From Spirillospora albida (lineage in GTDB: Bacteria; Actinomycetota; Actinomycetes; Streptosporangiales; Streptosporangiaceae), in the NCBI RefSeq assembly GCF_000718255.1, contig NZ_JOFJ01000007.1, forward strand, positions 185,663-249,662: DNA of 64,000 nucleotides, written 5' to 3'. The notes beneath the pieces are model-generated. The model did not search any database and was not told where the DNA came from. It saw nothing but the letters and a program-made list of their open reading frames with translations. This document shows, piece by piece, positions 1 to 8,555 of this stretch. The translations under genes were made by a program, and so were the position numbers. Numbering within the stretch: position 1 is the stretch's first letter; each line of letters starts with the position of its first letter.

Positions 1-600
1 GCCCTCGTCGGCGACGACCGCGCGCTGCTCGTCATGCTCGACCTCGTCGCGGCGGAGCGGCGCGGCGGGCGCGTCGCCCTCCCCGTCACCACCACGCGGG
101 TCGCCGAGCAGGTGTGCCGGTTCCACGGCGTCCAGGTCGAGTGGATCTCCACGTCGCAGGACGTCCTGACCAAGGCCGCCGCGCGCCCCGACGTCATCTT
201 CGCGGGCGACGGCCGGGGCGGCTTCCTCATGCCGGAGTTCAGCGGCACGGTCGACGGCATAGCGGCGTTCATCCGGCTGCTCGGCCTCGTGGCCCGCACG
301 CGCCTGACGCTCTCCCAGATCGACCGCCGCATCCCGGACGCGCATCTCCTGCGCCGCTCCGTCCCGACGCCGTGGGCGGCGAAGGGCAGCGTCATGCGGC
401 ACGTCGTCGAGGCCGCGGGGGACCGCACCGTGGACACCACGGACGGCGTCCGCGTGGTGGAGGAGGACGGCCGGTGGGTCCTGGTCCTCCCCGACCCGGC
501 GGAGGCGGTCACGCACCTGTGGGCGGAGGGCCCCGACGAGGACGCCGCGCAGGAGCTCCTCCAGGACTGGGCGGCCGTGGTGGAGCGCGCGGGTTCCTGA
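1..600 (+). CDS. C-terminal part of mannose-1-phosphate guanylyltransferase / phosphomannomutase-like fusion (5' end outside window)
   Basis: The reading frame is open from base 1, so the gene begins before the window; about 199 residues and the stop are present. The segment resembles the last part of the phosphohexomutase half of actinobacterial proteins that join a nucleotidyltransferase to a phosphomannomutase-like domain. These supply GDP-mannose-type sugar nucleotides for cell-envelope glycans in the cytoplasm. The stretch with PEFSGTVDGIAAFIRLLGL corresponds to the mutase sugar-binding region. The final ~90 residues resemble the phosphate-binding C-terminal domain. The catalytic serine and the nucleotidyltransferase lie upstream and cannot be checked. 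A convergent regulator gene ends 10 bases downstream. Confidence 0.7.
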   Translation, partial: ALVGDDRALLVMLDLVAAERRGGRVALPVTTTRVAEQVCRFHGVQVEWISTSQDVLTKAAARPDVIFAGDGRGGFLMPEFSGTVDGIAAFIRLLGLVARTRLTLSQIDRRIPDAHLLRRSVPTPWAAKGSVMRHVVEAAGDRTVDTTDGVRVVEEDGRWVLVLPDPAEAVTHLWAEGPDEDAAQELLQDWAAVVERAGS

Positions 601-610
601 CCCGGGGCGC

Positions 611-1951
611 TCAGTCGACGGGCGTGTCGTCCGGGGTCCCTTTTGCGATCTCCGCGAGGACGCCGAGCGCTCCGCCGAGCGTCTCCGGCGGCGGCGAGGC
701 CAGGCCCAGCCGGACCGAGCGGGGCGCGGCCGCCGAGCCCGCGGTGAACGCGGCGCCCGGCGTGACGGCGATGCCGCGCCGGGCCGCCGCCGCGACGAAC
801 GTCTCGGCCCGCCACGGCGCGGGCAGGTCCCACCAGCAGAAGTAGGAGCGGGGATCGGCGCGGATCGCGAAGCCCGCGAGCCGCTCCGCCGCGATCCCCT
901 GCCGGGACGCCGCGTCCGCCCGCTTCGCCTCGGTGATCGCCTGGACGGTCCCGCCGGTGATCCAGCCGGTCGCGGCGTCCAGCGCGAACCCCGAGGGTCC
1001 CCACGCGCCGGAGCGCAGCGCCGCGGCGACCCGGCCGGACAGGGGCGGGGGAGCCACCGCGAACCCGACGCTCAGGCCCGGCGCGAGGCGTTTGGAGAGG
1101 CTGTCGACCACGATCGTGCGGGCCGGGGCGAGCGCGGCGAGCGGCGGCGGTGCGTCGGCGCGCAGGAACGCCCACACGCGGTCCTCGACGGCGTGGACGT
1201 CGAGGTGGCCGAGCATGGCGGCGAGGGCGCCGCGGCGCTCGGGAGGCATGGTCGTCCCGCGCGGGTTGTGCAGGACGGGCTGCACGTACACGGCTGTGAA
1301 CGGCGCCGCCGGGTAGGCGTGCGCGAGCGCGGCGGGGTTGAGGCCCTGCTCGTCCACCGGGATCGGGACGAGCGTGACGCCGAGCCGCGCGGCGATGCCC
1401 TTCACGACCGGGTAGGTGAGCGCCTCGACCGCGAGCCGCCCGCCCGGCGGCACCAGCGCGGAGATCGCCGCCGCGATCGCCTGGCGCCCGTTCCCGGCGA
1501 ACAGGACGTCGTCCGGGCGGGGCGCCCAGCCCCCGGCGGCCAGGAGCGAGGCGGCGGCCTCCCGGGCGGCTCCGGTGCCCGGCACGGCGGCCGGCGCCAG
1601 GACCCGGTCGAGGACGTCCGGCCGCAGCAGGCGCTCCAACCCCGCCCCCAGCAGGGCGCTCTGCTCGGGGACGACGGGATGGTTGAGCTCGAGGTCGATC
1701 CGCGCGGCGGCCGGTTCGGTCAGGGCCGGGTGCGGCGCCCGCGCCGCGGCCCGCACGAAGGTGCCGCGCCCCACCTCGCCGACGACGAGGCCGCGCCGCG
1801 CCAGTTCCGCGTACACCCGCGCGGCCGTCGAGTCGGCGATGTCCCGCGACCGCGCGAAGGCCCGCTGGGCGGGGAGCCGCTCACCCGGCCTCAGCCGCCC
1901 TGACGCGATGTCGGCGGCCACCGAATCGGCCACCCGCCGGAAGTCCTCCAT
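611..1951 (-). CDS. MocR-type GntR regulator with aminotransferase-like domain
   Basis: 446 residues. The N-terminus (about 1-70) is a winged-helix GntR DNA-binding domain (SGRLRPGERLPAQRAFA). The rest is a fold-type I aminotransferase-like domain with the PLP-lysine region VVDSLSKRLAPGLSVGF, the lysine following SLS. MocR proteins typically sense PLP or amino-acid derivatives and act as regulators rather than enzymes. I start at ATG 1951 because GGAGG precedes it at normal spacing; the open frame continues 56 codons upstream into the divergent gene without an equivalent site. It is divergent from a LysE-family exporter across 94 bases, so it probably controls that exporter and itself. A TAGAAT -10-like hexamer lies on its strand at 1981-1986. 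Confidence 0.85.
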   Translation of the reverse strand: MEDFRRVADSVAADIASGRLRPGERLPAQRAFARSRDIADSTAARVYAELARRGLVVGEVGRGTFVRAAARAPHPALTEPAAARIDLELNHPVVPEQSALLGAGLERLLRPDVLDRVLAPAAVPGTGAAREAAASLLAAGGWAPRPDDVLFAGNGRQAIAAAISALVPPGGRLAVEALTYPVVKGIAARLGVTLVPIPVDEQGLNPAALAHAYPAAPFTAVYVQPVLHNPRGTTMPPERRGALAAMLGHLDVHAVEDRVWAFLRADAPPPLAALAPARTIVVDSLSKRLAPGLSVGFAVAPPPLSGRVAAALRSGAWGPSGFALDAATGWITGGTVQAITEAKRADAASRQGIAAERLAGFAIRADPRSYFCWWDLPAPWRAETFVAAAARRGIAVTPGAAFTAGSAAAPRSVRLGLASPPPETLGGALGVLAEIAKGTPDDTPVD

Positions 1952-2045
1952 GCCGCCGCCTCCAGATTGCACCGAGATCAATTCTAACATTGCCCTGAGA
2001 GTGGCGGGGCAAATAGCATGGAAATGCCCCGAGTTAGGAGTTCTC
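1952..2045. promoter_or_regulatory. Divergent promoter region between MocR regulator and LysE exporter
   Basis: This 94-base region is noticeably more AT-rich than its surroundings. On the plus strand TTGCCC (1990-1995) and TAGCAT (2014-2019), 18 bases apart, could form a promoter for the exporter. On the minus strand TAGAAT (1981-1986) could be the -10 of the regulator. No clean operator repeat stands out. The promoter hexamers are inferences from spacing only. Confidence 0.4.
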
Positions 2046-2687
2046 TTGATCTCGTACACCGCCGCCGCGGGCATCGCCGCGGTCGCGCTCGGACTCGTCC
2101 TGACGCCCGGCCCCAACATGGTCTACCTGGTGTCCCGGTCGGTGGCCCAGGGGCGCCGCGCCGGGCTCGTCTCCCTCGGCGGCGTCGCGGCCGGATTCGT
2201 GATCTACGTCGCGGCGGCCACGGCGGGGCTCGCCACCCTCTTCGCGCTGGTCCCGGCGGCCTACACGGCGCTGAAGGCGGCCGGCGTCCTGTACCTGCTC
2301 TGGCTGGCCTGGCGGGCGGCCCGGCCCGGCGGCACGCCCTTCGCCGCCCGGGACCTGCCCGCCGACCCCGCGCGCCGCCTGTTCGCGATGGGGCTGGTCA
2401 CCAGCCTCCTCAACCCCAAGATCGCCGTCCTCTACATCTCGCTGCTCCCGCAGTTCGTCGACCCGGCGCGCGGCCATGTCGCCCTCCAGAGCCTCCTCCT
2501 CGGCCTCACCCAGATCGCCGTGGCGGTCACGGTCAACGGCCTGATCGTCCTCGGGGCCGGCGGGATCGCCGACCTCCTGCGGCGCCGCCCCGCCTGGGAG
2601 CGGGCGCAGCGGTGCGCGACGGCCGCCGTCCTCGCCGCCATGGCCGTCCGGCTGGGCCTGGACCGGGCCCGTCCCCTCCCCGCCTGA
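2046..2687 (+). CDS. LysE/RhtB-family amino-acid exporter
   Basis: 213 residues, hydrophobic throughout, with about six membrane segments. The N-terminal signature LVLTPGPNMVYLVSRSVAQG is the hallmark of the LysE/RhtB family, which exports amino acids or homoserine-type compounds. A second typical feature is the NPKIAVLYISLLPQF stretch near residue 120-135. The start is TTG at 2046, preceded by TAGGAG five bases upstream (2035-2040); upstream in-frame codons belong to the divergent regulator's region. It is transcribed away from the MocR regulator, which is the likely controller. The substrate cannot be told from sequence. Confidence 0.85.
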   Translation: MISYTAAAGIAAVALGLVLTPGPNMVYLVSRSVAQGRRAGLVSLGGVAAGFVIYVAAATAGLATLFALVPAAYTALKAAGVLYLLWLAWRAARPGGTPFAARDLPADPARRLFAMGLVTSLLNPKIAVLYISLLPQFVDPARGHVALQSLLLGLTQIAVAVTVNGLIVLGAGGIADLLRRRPAWERAQRCATAAVLAAMAVRLGLDRARPLPA

Positions 2688-3023
2688 CCCGCGGGCGCGG
2701 TACGGTCTCAGGGAAGGGGGAAGTGAACCGGAGGTGCCCGCAGGGCGTCCGCGGGGCGGCCCGGTCCGCGCGGCGGCGTAGACCTGCGATCATCGTCGAA
2801 GGTAGTTTGGACGGGTGGGCCCGCCGCTCCGGTTGACCCCCCGGGTGTCGCCCGCGTAGGTTGCGGCGACCGTCGTGCGAGCGGGCGGTGAGTTGGAGCA
2901 GGCAGCAACACGCCGGGGCGGGTGCCCCGGTCAGGGTTGGTAGATGGATGCGCGTGGCGCGTGCGGTCCCCGCGGTGCGGGGCGTCGCGGCGGCACGCCG
3001 ATGGTAGGAGGCCGAGCCGATCG
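2688..3023 (+). promoter_or_regulatory. Gene-free stretch with promoter for garA
   Basis: 336 bases separate the exporter from the FHA gene. A TTGACC (2833-2838) and TAGGTT (2857-2862) pair, 18 bases apart, is a good housekeeping-type promoter candidate for the downstream garA-ftsR group. AGGAGG at 3006-3011 serves the garA start. I see no gene or terminator hairpin with convincing features in the rest. Confidence 0.45.
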
Positions 3024-3554
3024 ATGCCGAGCGTCTACTGCACGCAGTGCGGTCACGCCAACCCGGATGATGCCCGCTTCTGCTCGAACTGTGGCACGCC
3101 GCTGACCCGGAGTTCCGCGCCGCCTCCCCGGGAGTCGCCCGGCGAGTCCACCTCGACGATCTCCATCGGGGGTTTCGAGGCGCTGGACACCGAGCAGGCC
3201 GGCGAGGAGCCCGCGGGCCCGGACCAGGTCGCGGTGGAGGCGTTGCCCCCCGGGACGGCGCTGCTCGTCGTGAAGCGCGGCCCGAACGCCGGGAGCCGCT
3301 TCCTGCTCGACAAGGACCGCACCTCGGCGGGGCGCCACCCCGAGAGCGACATCTTCCTGGACGACGTGACCGTTTCCCGGCGGCATGCCGAGTTCGCCCG
3401 CGAGGGCGGCGCCTTCTCCGTCCGGGACGTGGGCAGCCTCAACGGCACCTACGTCAACCGGCAGCGCATCGACCGGGCCGGCCTGTCCGGCGGCGACGAG
3501 GTGCAGATCGGCAAGTTCCGGCTGGTCTTCCTGACCAACCCGCAGCACGGCTGA
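3024..3554 (+). CDS. garA: GarA/OdhI-like FHA-domain protein with N-terminal zinc ribbon
   Basis: 176 residues. The first 30 hold a zinc ribbon (CTQCGHANPDD...FCSNCG). Residues about 75-170 form an FHA phosphothreonine-binding domain nearly identical to mycobacterial GarA (LLVVKRGPNAGSRFLLD, SAGRHPESDIFLDDVTVS, GDEVQIGKFRLVFLT). GarA/OdhI proteins are phosphorylated by PknB/PknG-type kinases and then inhibit or activate 2-oxoglutarate dehydrogenase, glutamate dehydrogenase and glutamate synthase. The serine/threonine-rich ESTSTISIGGFEAL segment (about 37-50) occupies the place of the mycobacterial ETT phosphosite motif. The zinc ribbon is absent from mycobacterial GarA as I remember it. AGGAGG lies 12 bases before the ATG. 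The downstream order matches Mycobacterium garA-ftsR. Confidence 0.9.
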   Translation: MPSVYCTQCGHANPDDARFCSNCGTPLTRSSAPPPRESPGESTSTISIGGFEALDTEQAGEEPAGPDQVAVEALPPGTALLVVKRGPNAGSRFLLDKDRTSAGRHPESDIFLDDVTVSRRHAEFAREGGAFSVRDVGSLNGTYVNRQRIDRAGLSGGDEVQIGKFRLVFLTNPQHG

Positions 3555-3647
3555 GCCGCCCATGCCGAGCCGGACGCCGCCGGGCCCTGCCCGCCCGGGC
3601 CCGAACACGACGCCGCCGGCCGCACGGCCGGGACGGGGGGAGGGGTC

Positions 3648-4364
3648 GTGAGCGCGCGCCCGGCCCGGTCCCTGATGACGATCGGGGACGTCCTGGCCCT
3701 GCTGCGGCCCGAGTTCCCCGACATCACGATCTCCAAGATCAGGTTCCTGGAGGCGGAGGGGCTGGTCGAGCCGCAGCGCAGCCCGTCCGGCTACCGGAAG
3801 TTCGGCGACGGCGACGTGGCGCGGCTCCGGTTCGTCCTGACCGCCCAGCGCGACCGGTACCTGCCGCTGCGGGTGATCCGGCAGCAGCTGGAGGCGCGCG
3901 ACCGGGGCGAGGCCGTTCCTGCGGAGACCGCCACGGCGGAGCGGGCGCGCCGGCCGCGGACGCTGGTGGCCGCCGGCACCACCGCGGACGACCCCGCGGT
4001 CCGGCTCACCCGGCGGCAGCTCCTCGACGGCGCCGGGATCGACGAGTCCCTGCTGGCCGACCTGGAGGAGTACGGGCTCGTCCGCCGGGCGGGCGGCCGG
4101 TACCAGGGCGAGGCCCTCACGGTGGCGCGGGCGGCGGCGGCGCTGGTCGCCGCGGGCCTGGAGGTCCGGCACCTGCGCGCCGCCAAGGCGGCGGCCGACC
4201 GGCAGGTCGATCTGATCGAGCGGCTCGTCGGGCCGCGGCTGCGCCGCCGGGGCCCTGAGGCGCACGCCGAGGCGGCCGAGGCGGCGGGGGATCTCGCGGC
4301 GCTGTCGGTGCGGCTGCACGCGGCGCTGGTGGCCGCGGGGGTCCGGGAGAGCATCGGCTCCTGA
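3648..4364 (+). CDS. ftsR: MerR-family cell-division regulator FtsR
   Basis: 238 residues from GTG 3648, with GGGGGGAGG just upstream. The N-terminus (about 10-85) is a MerR winged helix (MTIGDVLALLRPEFPDITIS, PSGYRKFGDGDVARLRFVL). A second, divergent winged-helix-like region lies around 125-195 and the tail is helical. It matches the Rv1828/FtsR group in length and in position between garA and the bifunctional nuclease gene. FtsR activates ftsZ in corynebacteria; here that role is inferred from family and synteny. It is probably co-transcribed with garA (93-base gap). Confidence 0.85.
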   Translation: MSARPARSLMTIGDVLALLRPEFPDITISKIRFLEAEGLVEPQRSPSGYRKFGDGDVARLRFVLTAQRDRYLPLRVIRQQLEARDRGEAVPAETATAERARRPRTLVAAGTTADDPAVRLTRRQLLDGAGIDESLLADLEEYGLVRRAGGRYQGEALTVARAAAALVAAGLEVRHLRAAKAAADRQVDLIERLVGPRLRRRGPEAHAEAAEAAGDLAALSVRLHAALVAAGVRESIGS

Positions 4365-4470
4365 TCGCTGAGGCCTTCCGCGCGGTGTCCGGCGCGGGGT
4401 GTACGTTGGCTATGAGGTCCGGTCGGGGAACCGGGGCCGCCGGTGCAGGCGAACCAGCTAGGGAGCCGCA

Positions 4471-4941
4471 GTGAAGCAGATGGAGGTCGTCGGCGTCCGG
4501 GTCGAGATGCCCTCCAATCAGCCCATCGTCCTGCTGAAGGAGACGGAGGGCGACCGCTACCTCCCCATCTGGATCGGGGCGGTGGAGGCGACCGCGATCG
4601 CCTTCGCCCAGCAGGGCGTGCTGCCTGCCCGTCCGCTCACCCACGACCTCTTCCGGGACGCCCTGGACGCCCTGGGCGTCCAGCTGCGCACGGTGAACAT
4701 CACCGCCCTCCGCGAGGGCATCTTCTACGCCGACCTGGTGTTCTCCAACGGGGTCGAGGTCAGCGCACGCCCGTCCGACTCGATCGCGCTGGCGCTGCGC
4801 ACCGGCGCCACGATCTTCGCCGGCGAGGACATCCTGGAGGAGGCCGGCGTGGCGATCCCGGACGAGCAGGAGGACGAGGTCGAGAAGTTCCGCGAGTTCC
4901 TCGACACGATCTCCCCGGAGGACTTCGGCCGCGCGGGCTGA
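4471..4941 (+). CDS. Bifunctional nuclease domain (DUF151) protein
   Basis: 156 residues from GTG 4471 with AGGGAG upstream; a second possible start is ATG 4480. The whole protein is one bifunctional-nuclease (DUF151) domain: PIVLLKETEGDRYLPIWIG, DLFRDALDALGV, and the SARPSDSIALALR motif followed by an acidic tail. Members of this family have reported DNase/RNase activity in plants and bacteria, but the physiological role in actinobacteria is not settled. Orthologue of Rv1829, in the same gene order as in mycobacteria. Confidence 0.88.
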   Translation: MKQMEVVGVRVEMPSNQPIVLLKETEGDRYLPIWIGAVEATAIAFAQQGVLPARPLTHDLFRDALDALGVQLRTVNITALREGIFYADLVFSNGVEVSARPSDSIALALRTGATIFAGEDILEEAGVAIPDEQEDEVEKFREFLDTISPEDFGRAG

Positions 4942-5306
4942 ACCGGGCCCGCAGGAGCCGGCCGCCCGCCCGGGTGCGGCGGGAGCGGTTTCCGGGCCGC
5001 CGGAGGGTTCGACCCCGCGGCGTGGGATATATCACTTCGGGGTGCAACTTCACCCCCCGCCACGGATGTTGTGGATTGCCCGGGACCTGCCCGTTTCGGG
5101 GAATAAATGACCGGGCAGGGACCTCCGTGGTGCGGAAGGTGCGTGGTTTGCCCACGTGAAGCCGGTTCATCCGGGCATGCGACGCGCCGACGGTGAACGT
5201 TGACCACGCCCTGACCGGCACCTACCGTGCTGGTGGAACACCCGTGGTGTAATTCGTCAAACCCCGTTGACGAAGCGCCACGGGCTGATAGAAGCCGGAG
5301 GTCCGC
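4942..5306 (+). promoter_or_regulatory. Gene-free stretch: small hairpin, promoter and palindromic operator before the second MerR gene
   Basis: 365 bases with no gene. GGGGTG (5039-5044) and CACCCC (5051-5056) form a small hairpin. TTGACC (5200-5205) and TACCGT (5223-5228), 17 bases apart, make a good promoter. The -35 lies within an imperfect palindrome, GGTGAAC/GTTGACC (5192-5205). Downstream is a perfect inverted repeat, TTCGTCAA (5253-5260) and TTGACGAA (5267-5274), described separately. GGAGG at 5297-5301 serves the next gene. Confidence 0.55.
5253..5274 (+). promoter_or_regulatory. Perfect 8-6-8 inverted repeat, candidate operator
   Basis: TTCGTCAA - ACCCCG - TTGACGAA sits between the predicted promoter (-10 at 5223-5228) and the GTG start at 5307, about 18-40 bases into the expected transcript. 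The position suits autoregulation by the MerR-type product or control by another dimeric regulator. The pairing is exact; the function is inferred. Confidence 0.5.
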
Positions 5307-5909
5307 GTGGCGGTGAGCAGCGGCGAGGGCAAGGCGACCCCCGACAGGCACATGGCGTCCCGGCGCGCCGGAGAGCAGGGTCTGCTCTTCGACACGCAGG
5401 TGTCCGTGCCGCCGGAGGATGTCGGCTACCGCGGCCCGACGGCGTGCGCCGCGGCGGGGATCACGTACCGGCAGCTGGACTACTGGGCCCGGACGAAGCT
5501 GGTCGAGCCGAGCGTGCGCGCGGCGCACGGCTCCGGCAGCCAGCGCCTCTACAGCTTCCGCGACATCCTGGTGCTGAAGGTCGTGAAGCGGCTCCTGGAC
5601 ACCGGGGTCTCGCTGCAGCAGATCCGCACCGCGGTGACGCACCTGCGCGACCGCGGCGTCCGGGACCTGGCGCAGATCACCCTGATGAGCGACGGCGTCA
5701 GCGTGTACGAGTGCACCTCCGCCGACGAGGTCGTCGACCTGCTCCAGGGCGGCCAGGGCGTCTTCGGCATCGCCCTCGGGCGGGTCTGGCAGGAGGTCGA
5801 GGGCTCGCTCGCGGACCTGCCGGGGGAACGCGCGGCCCGTGACGACGACGCGTCCGGGCACCACCACGACGAACTCGCCGACCGCCGCCGCGCCCGCCGC
5901 ACCGGCTGA
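5307..5909 (+). CDS. MerR-family regulator (Rv1830-like)
   Basis: 200 residues from GTG 5307, GGAGG five bases upstream. A MerR winged helix spans about 45-115 (GYRGPTACAAAGITYRQLDY, GSGSQRLYSFRDILVLKVVK). A short dimerisation helix and a C-terminal region with GVSVYECTSADEVVDLLQGG follow. The sequence and position next to ftsR and the bifunctional nuclease match Rv1830, a mycobacterial MerR protein linked to cell-division control. The last ~25 residues are charged and probably disordered. It carries its own promoter and a palindromic operator candidate, so it is likely autoregulated. Confidence 0.85.
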   Translation: MAVSSGEGKATPDRHMASRRAGEQGLLFDTQVSVPPEDVGYRGPTACAAAGITYRQLDYWARTKLVEPSVRAAHGSGSQRLYSFRDILVLKVVKRLLDTGVSLQQIRTAVTHLRDRGVRDLAQITLMSDGVSVYECTSADEVVDLLQGGQGVFGIALGRVWQEVEGSLADLPGERAARDDDASGHHHDELADRRRARRTG

Positions 5910-5915
5910 CGGCCC

Positions 5916-8381
5916 TCACAGCACCTCTTTGCGCTGCAGGTAGGCGAACGCCGCCCAGCCCGGCAGGACCGGCAGCCACAGCGTCAGCAACCGGAACAGC
6001 AGCACCGCGGACGCCGCGGTCTCCGCCGGCAGCCCCGAGATCGTCAGCGCGAGGGTCAGCGACGCCTCGACGGCGCCGAGGCCGCCCGGCGTGGGGACGG
6101 CGGACCCGACGGCGTTGGCGGTGAGGAACACCACCGCGACCGCCGTCCAGGGCAGCTCCCCGCCGAACGCGCGGATGGACGCGTCCAGGCAAACGACGAA
6201 CGCGAGGGTGAGCAGCAGCGTCCCGCCGATCCCGGTGACGAGCTTGCGCGGCGACTGCAGGACGTCGACGAGCCGCGGTACGACACCCGAGAACATGCTC
6301 TTCAGCCGCGCCGCGACGATCCGCCGGACCCGGGGGACGGTCATCGCGACCCCGGCGAACAGGCCGAGGGCGAGGACCGCGATGACGACCGTCCGGGACG
6401 GCGCGAGGTCCCGCGTGGCGTTCTGGGTGGAGCCGGTGAGGAACCCGAAGAGGATCAGCAGCAGGACGTGGACGGCGAGCCCGGCCAGCTGGGACGCGCC
6501 GACGCTCGCGACCGCCGGGCCGGGCCGCACCCCGGACCGCTGCAGGTAGCGGGTGTTGACGGCGACGCCGCCGACCGCCGCGGGCGCGACGAGCTTCACG
6601 AACGACGCTGCGACCTGGACGACGAACGTCCGCCACAGCGGCAGCCGCTCCGGGACGAACCCCATCAGCATGAACGCGGCGGCGAGGTAGGTGACGACCG
6701 CCGCGCCCAGCGCGACCGCCACCCACCACCAGGTCGCGGTGGACACCAGGTGGGCGAGGTCGATGCTGCCGAACTGCGGGATCACGATGTAGGCGGCGAC
6801 CGACAGCGCCACCATGCTGAAGATCGTCCGGGGCTGGAAGCGCTCCAGCCGGACCGGGGCGGCCTCCGTCTCGGGCGTCAGCCGGACGATCTGCTCCCGG
6901 AGGCGGGGGAGGAGGTCGCGGCGGTGCCGCAGCGCCGCGCGGGTCTCCCGGGACAGCGCCACCCGCTGCAGCAGCGGGACGGCCGCGCCGAGCGCCGCGC
7001 CGCCGAGCTCGGCGGCGGCGGTCGCGACGGCCCGCTCCGGTCCGGTGCGCAGCGCCAGCGTCGTGAGGAGCTGCGCCAGGTCGATCCGCAGGGCGAGGTC
7101 GCCGGCGGCGACCTCCCCGGCGCGCAGCCCCGTCAGGTGCGCCCGGCCGTCGGCGCCGACGAGGATCGCCTCGCCCTCCAGCCGCCGGTGCGCGAGCCGC
7201 GCGGCCTGCAGGTACCGGAACTGGCGCCACACGTCGGCCAGCAGCTCGTCGGTGATCTCGTCGTCGGGGACGCCGGTCAGCGGCCGCCCCGGGACGTGCT
7301 CGTAGGCGAGCAGCGCCGCCTCCGTCCCGGCGTCGGTGGTCGCGATCAGCCGGGGGGTGCGGACGCCCGCCGCCTCCACCGCGTACGCCATCAGCGACTC
7401 GAGCTCCAGGGAGCGGCGCAGCGACCGCAGCGTCCGGCCGGTGGTGGTGCCGCGCAGCCGCAGCAGCCGCCACACCCGGTACAGGACGCCCGCCTGCTGG
7501 AGGTCGCGGTCGAGCACGCGCAGCTCCAGCTGCCATTCCCCGGTGCGCGGCGGCACGCGTGCGGCGCGTCCGGCCTCCGGGGGCGCCAGCGCGACGCCGT
7601 ACCGCCGGACCTCCTCGGCGCCGCCCGCGTCGTCGTCCAGCCGGGCCGCCCGCACCGGCCGCAGCCCGAGCCGCTCCAGCGCCGCCAGCACCGCCCGGCC
7701 GGACGGCCGCGGGTTCGGCGTGCCGACCGCGTACAGGGTGCCGTAGCCGATCGCGCGGCCCGCCAGGTACGTCGCGGCGAGCGCGGCGACCGACGCGTAC
7801 GCCGCGGTGAGCCCGGTCAGGGCCGCCAGCCCGATCATCGTCCAGGCCGCGGCCTGCCACCGGTACCGGCCCGCCATCCCGACCGCGGTGACGAACGCGA
7901 TCACCGGTGCGATCGCGGTGTGCACGGGCGCGGTCTCGGTGCCACCCCAGATCAGCGAGTCGAGGACGCCGCCCGGCGCGGCCGGCACCACGCGGTCGTC
8001 CAGCACCACGGTGACGGCGACCGCGATCGTTGCGGCGAGCAGGGCGATCGCGACCCGAACGCCGTCGCGGTGGAAGAGCCGCTCGACCGCGAACGCGATC
8101 GGGACGGCCAGCACGCCGAAGCCGGACACCAGGGTCGCCACGGACAGCAGCAGCCGCGGCGCGTGCGCGGTGCCCTCCACGATGTCGGTCTGCAGCCCGT
8201 GCGTCGTCTGCTGCCCGACGCTGACCAGCAGCATCACCGCCGCCAGCCCGATCACCGACGTCGCGAACCGGATCGCGTCGGACGGCCGGCGGATGCGGTC
8301 GGGCCGCTCCGGCTCGTCCACGGGCACGCCGGAGGGCGCGCCCCGCTCGTGGCGCGTGGTCTCCTCGCGGGTCTGGGTCAC
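5916..8381 (-). CDS. Large membrane protein: kinase-like domain fused to LPG-synthase/flippase-type transmembrane domain
   Basis: 821 residues from GTG 8381 (weak GAGGG ribosome site). Residues about 40-220 hold several membrane helices. About 290-480 is a soluble kinase-like domain. The last ~290 residues are a multi-helix domain of the lysylphosphatidylglycerol-synthase transmembrane / AglD / UPF0104 type (PAAVGGVAVNTRYLQRSGV, VPTPGGLGAVEASLTLALT). In the kinase-like part the catalytic loop reads HRRLEGEAILV (near residue 397) where an HRDLxxxN pattern would be expected. The metal-binding DFG is replaced by TGL (near 417), so it is probably a pseudokinase. Likely an integral-membrane protein of envelope lipid or glycan handling; the substrate is unknown. 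It interrupts the garA...gcvP block seen in mycobacteria. Confidence 0.75.
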   Translation of the reverse strand: MTQTREETTRHERGAPSGVPVDEPERPDRIRRPSDAIRFATSVIGLAAVMLLVSVGQQTTHGLQTDIVEGTAHAPRLLLSVATLVSGFGVLAVPIAFAVERLFHRDGVRVAIALLAATIAVAVTVVLDDRVVPAAPGGVLDSLIWGGTETAPVHTAIAPVIAFVTAVGMAGRYRWQAAAWTMIGLAALTGLTAAYASVAALAATYLAGRAIGYGTLYAVGTPNPRPSGRAVLAALERLGLRPVRAARLDDDAGGAEEVRRYGVALAPPEAGRAARVPPRTGEWQLELRVLDRDLQQAGVLYRVWRLLRLRGTTTGRTLRSLRRSLELESLMAYAVEAAGVRTPRLIATTDAGTEAALLAYEHVPGRPLTGVPDDEITDELLADVWRQFRYLQAARLAHRRLEGEAILVGADGRAHLTGLRAGEVAAGDLALRIDLAQLLTTLALRTGPERAVATAAAELGGAALGAAVPLLQRVALSRETRAALRHRRDLLPRLREQIVRLTPETEAAPVRLERFQPRTIFSMVALSVAAYIVIPQFGSIDLAHLVSTATWWWVAVALGAAVVTYLAAAFMLMGFVPERLPLWRTFVVQVAASFVKLVAPAAVGGVAVNTRYLQRSGVRPGPAVASVGASQLAGLAVHVLLLILFGFLTGSTQNATRDLAPSRTVVIAVLALGLFAGVAMTVPRVRRIVAARLKSMFSGVVPRLVDVLQSPRKLVTGIGGTLLLTLAFVVCLDASIRAFGGELPWTAVAVVFLTANAVGSAVPTPGGLGAVEASLTLALTISGLPAETAASAVLLFRLLTLWLPVLPGWAAFAYLQRKEVL

Positions 8382-8555
8382 CCCTCACCGCCCGCCCTTC
8401 TGCCGCCCCCGGACCCGTCCCGCCAGGGGCCGGCCCCGTCCCGCCATGAGCTGTGAATATCGTACTCGCCGGTACCCCGCGGCGACGATCTCGGTGGGGG
8501 CGTACCGGCCGCAGCGCCCGCCGCCGGGTAGTGTTCTCCTGGACATGCCGTCGAC
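8382..8555. promoter_or_regulatory. Divergent upstream region of flippase-like gene and glycine riboswitch
   Basis: This region separates the minus-strand membrane-protein gene from the riboswitch leader of gcvP and should hold both promoters. GTGAATATCG around 8453-8462 is locally AT-richer. I cannot define the hexamers with confidence. Confidence 0.3.
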
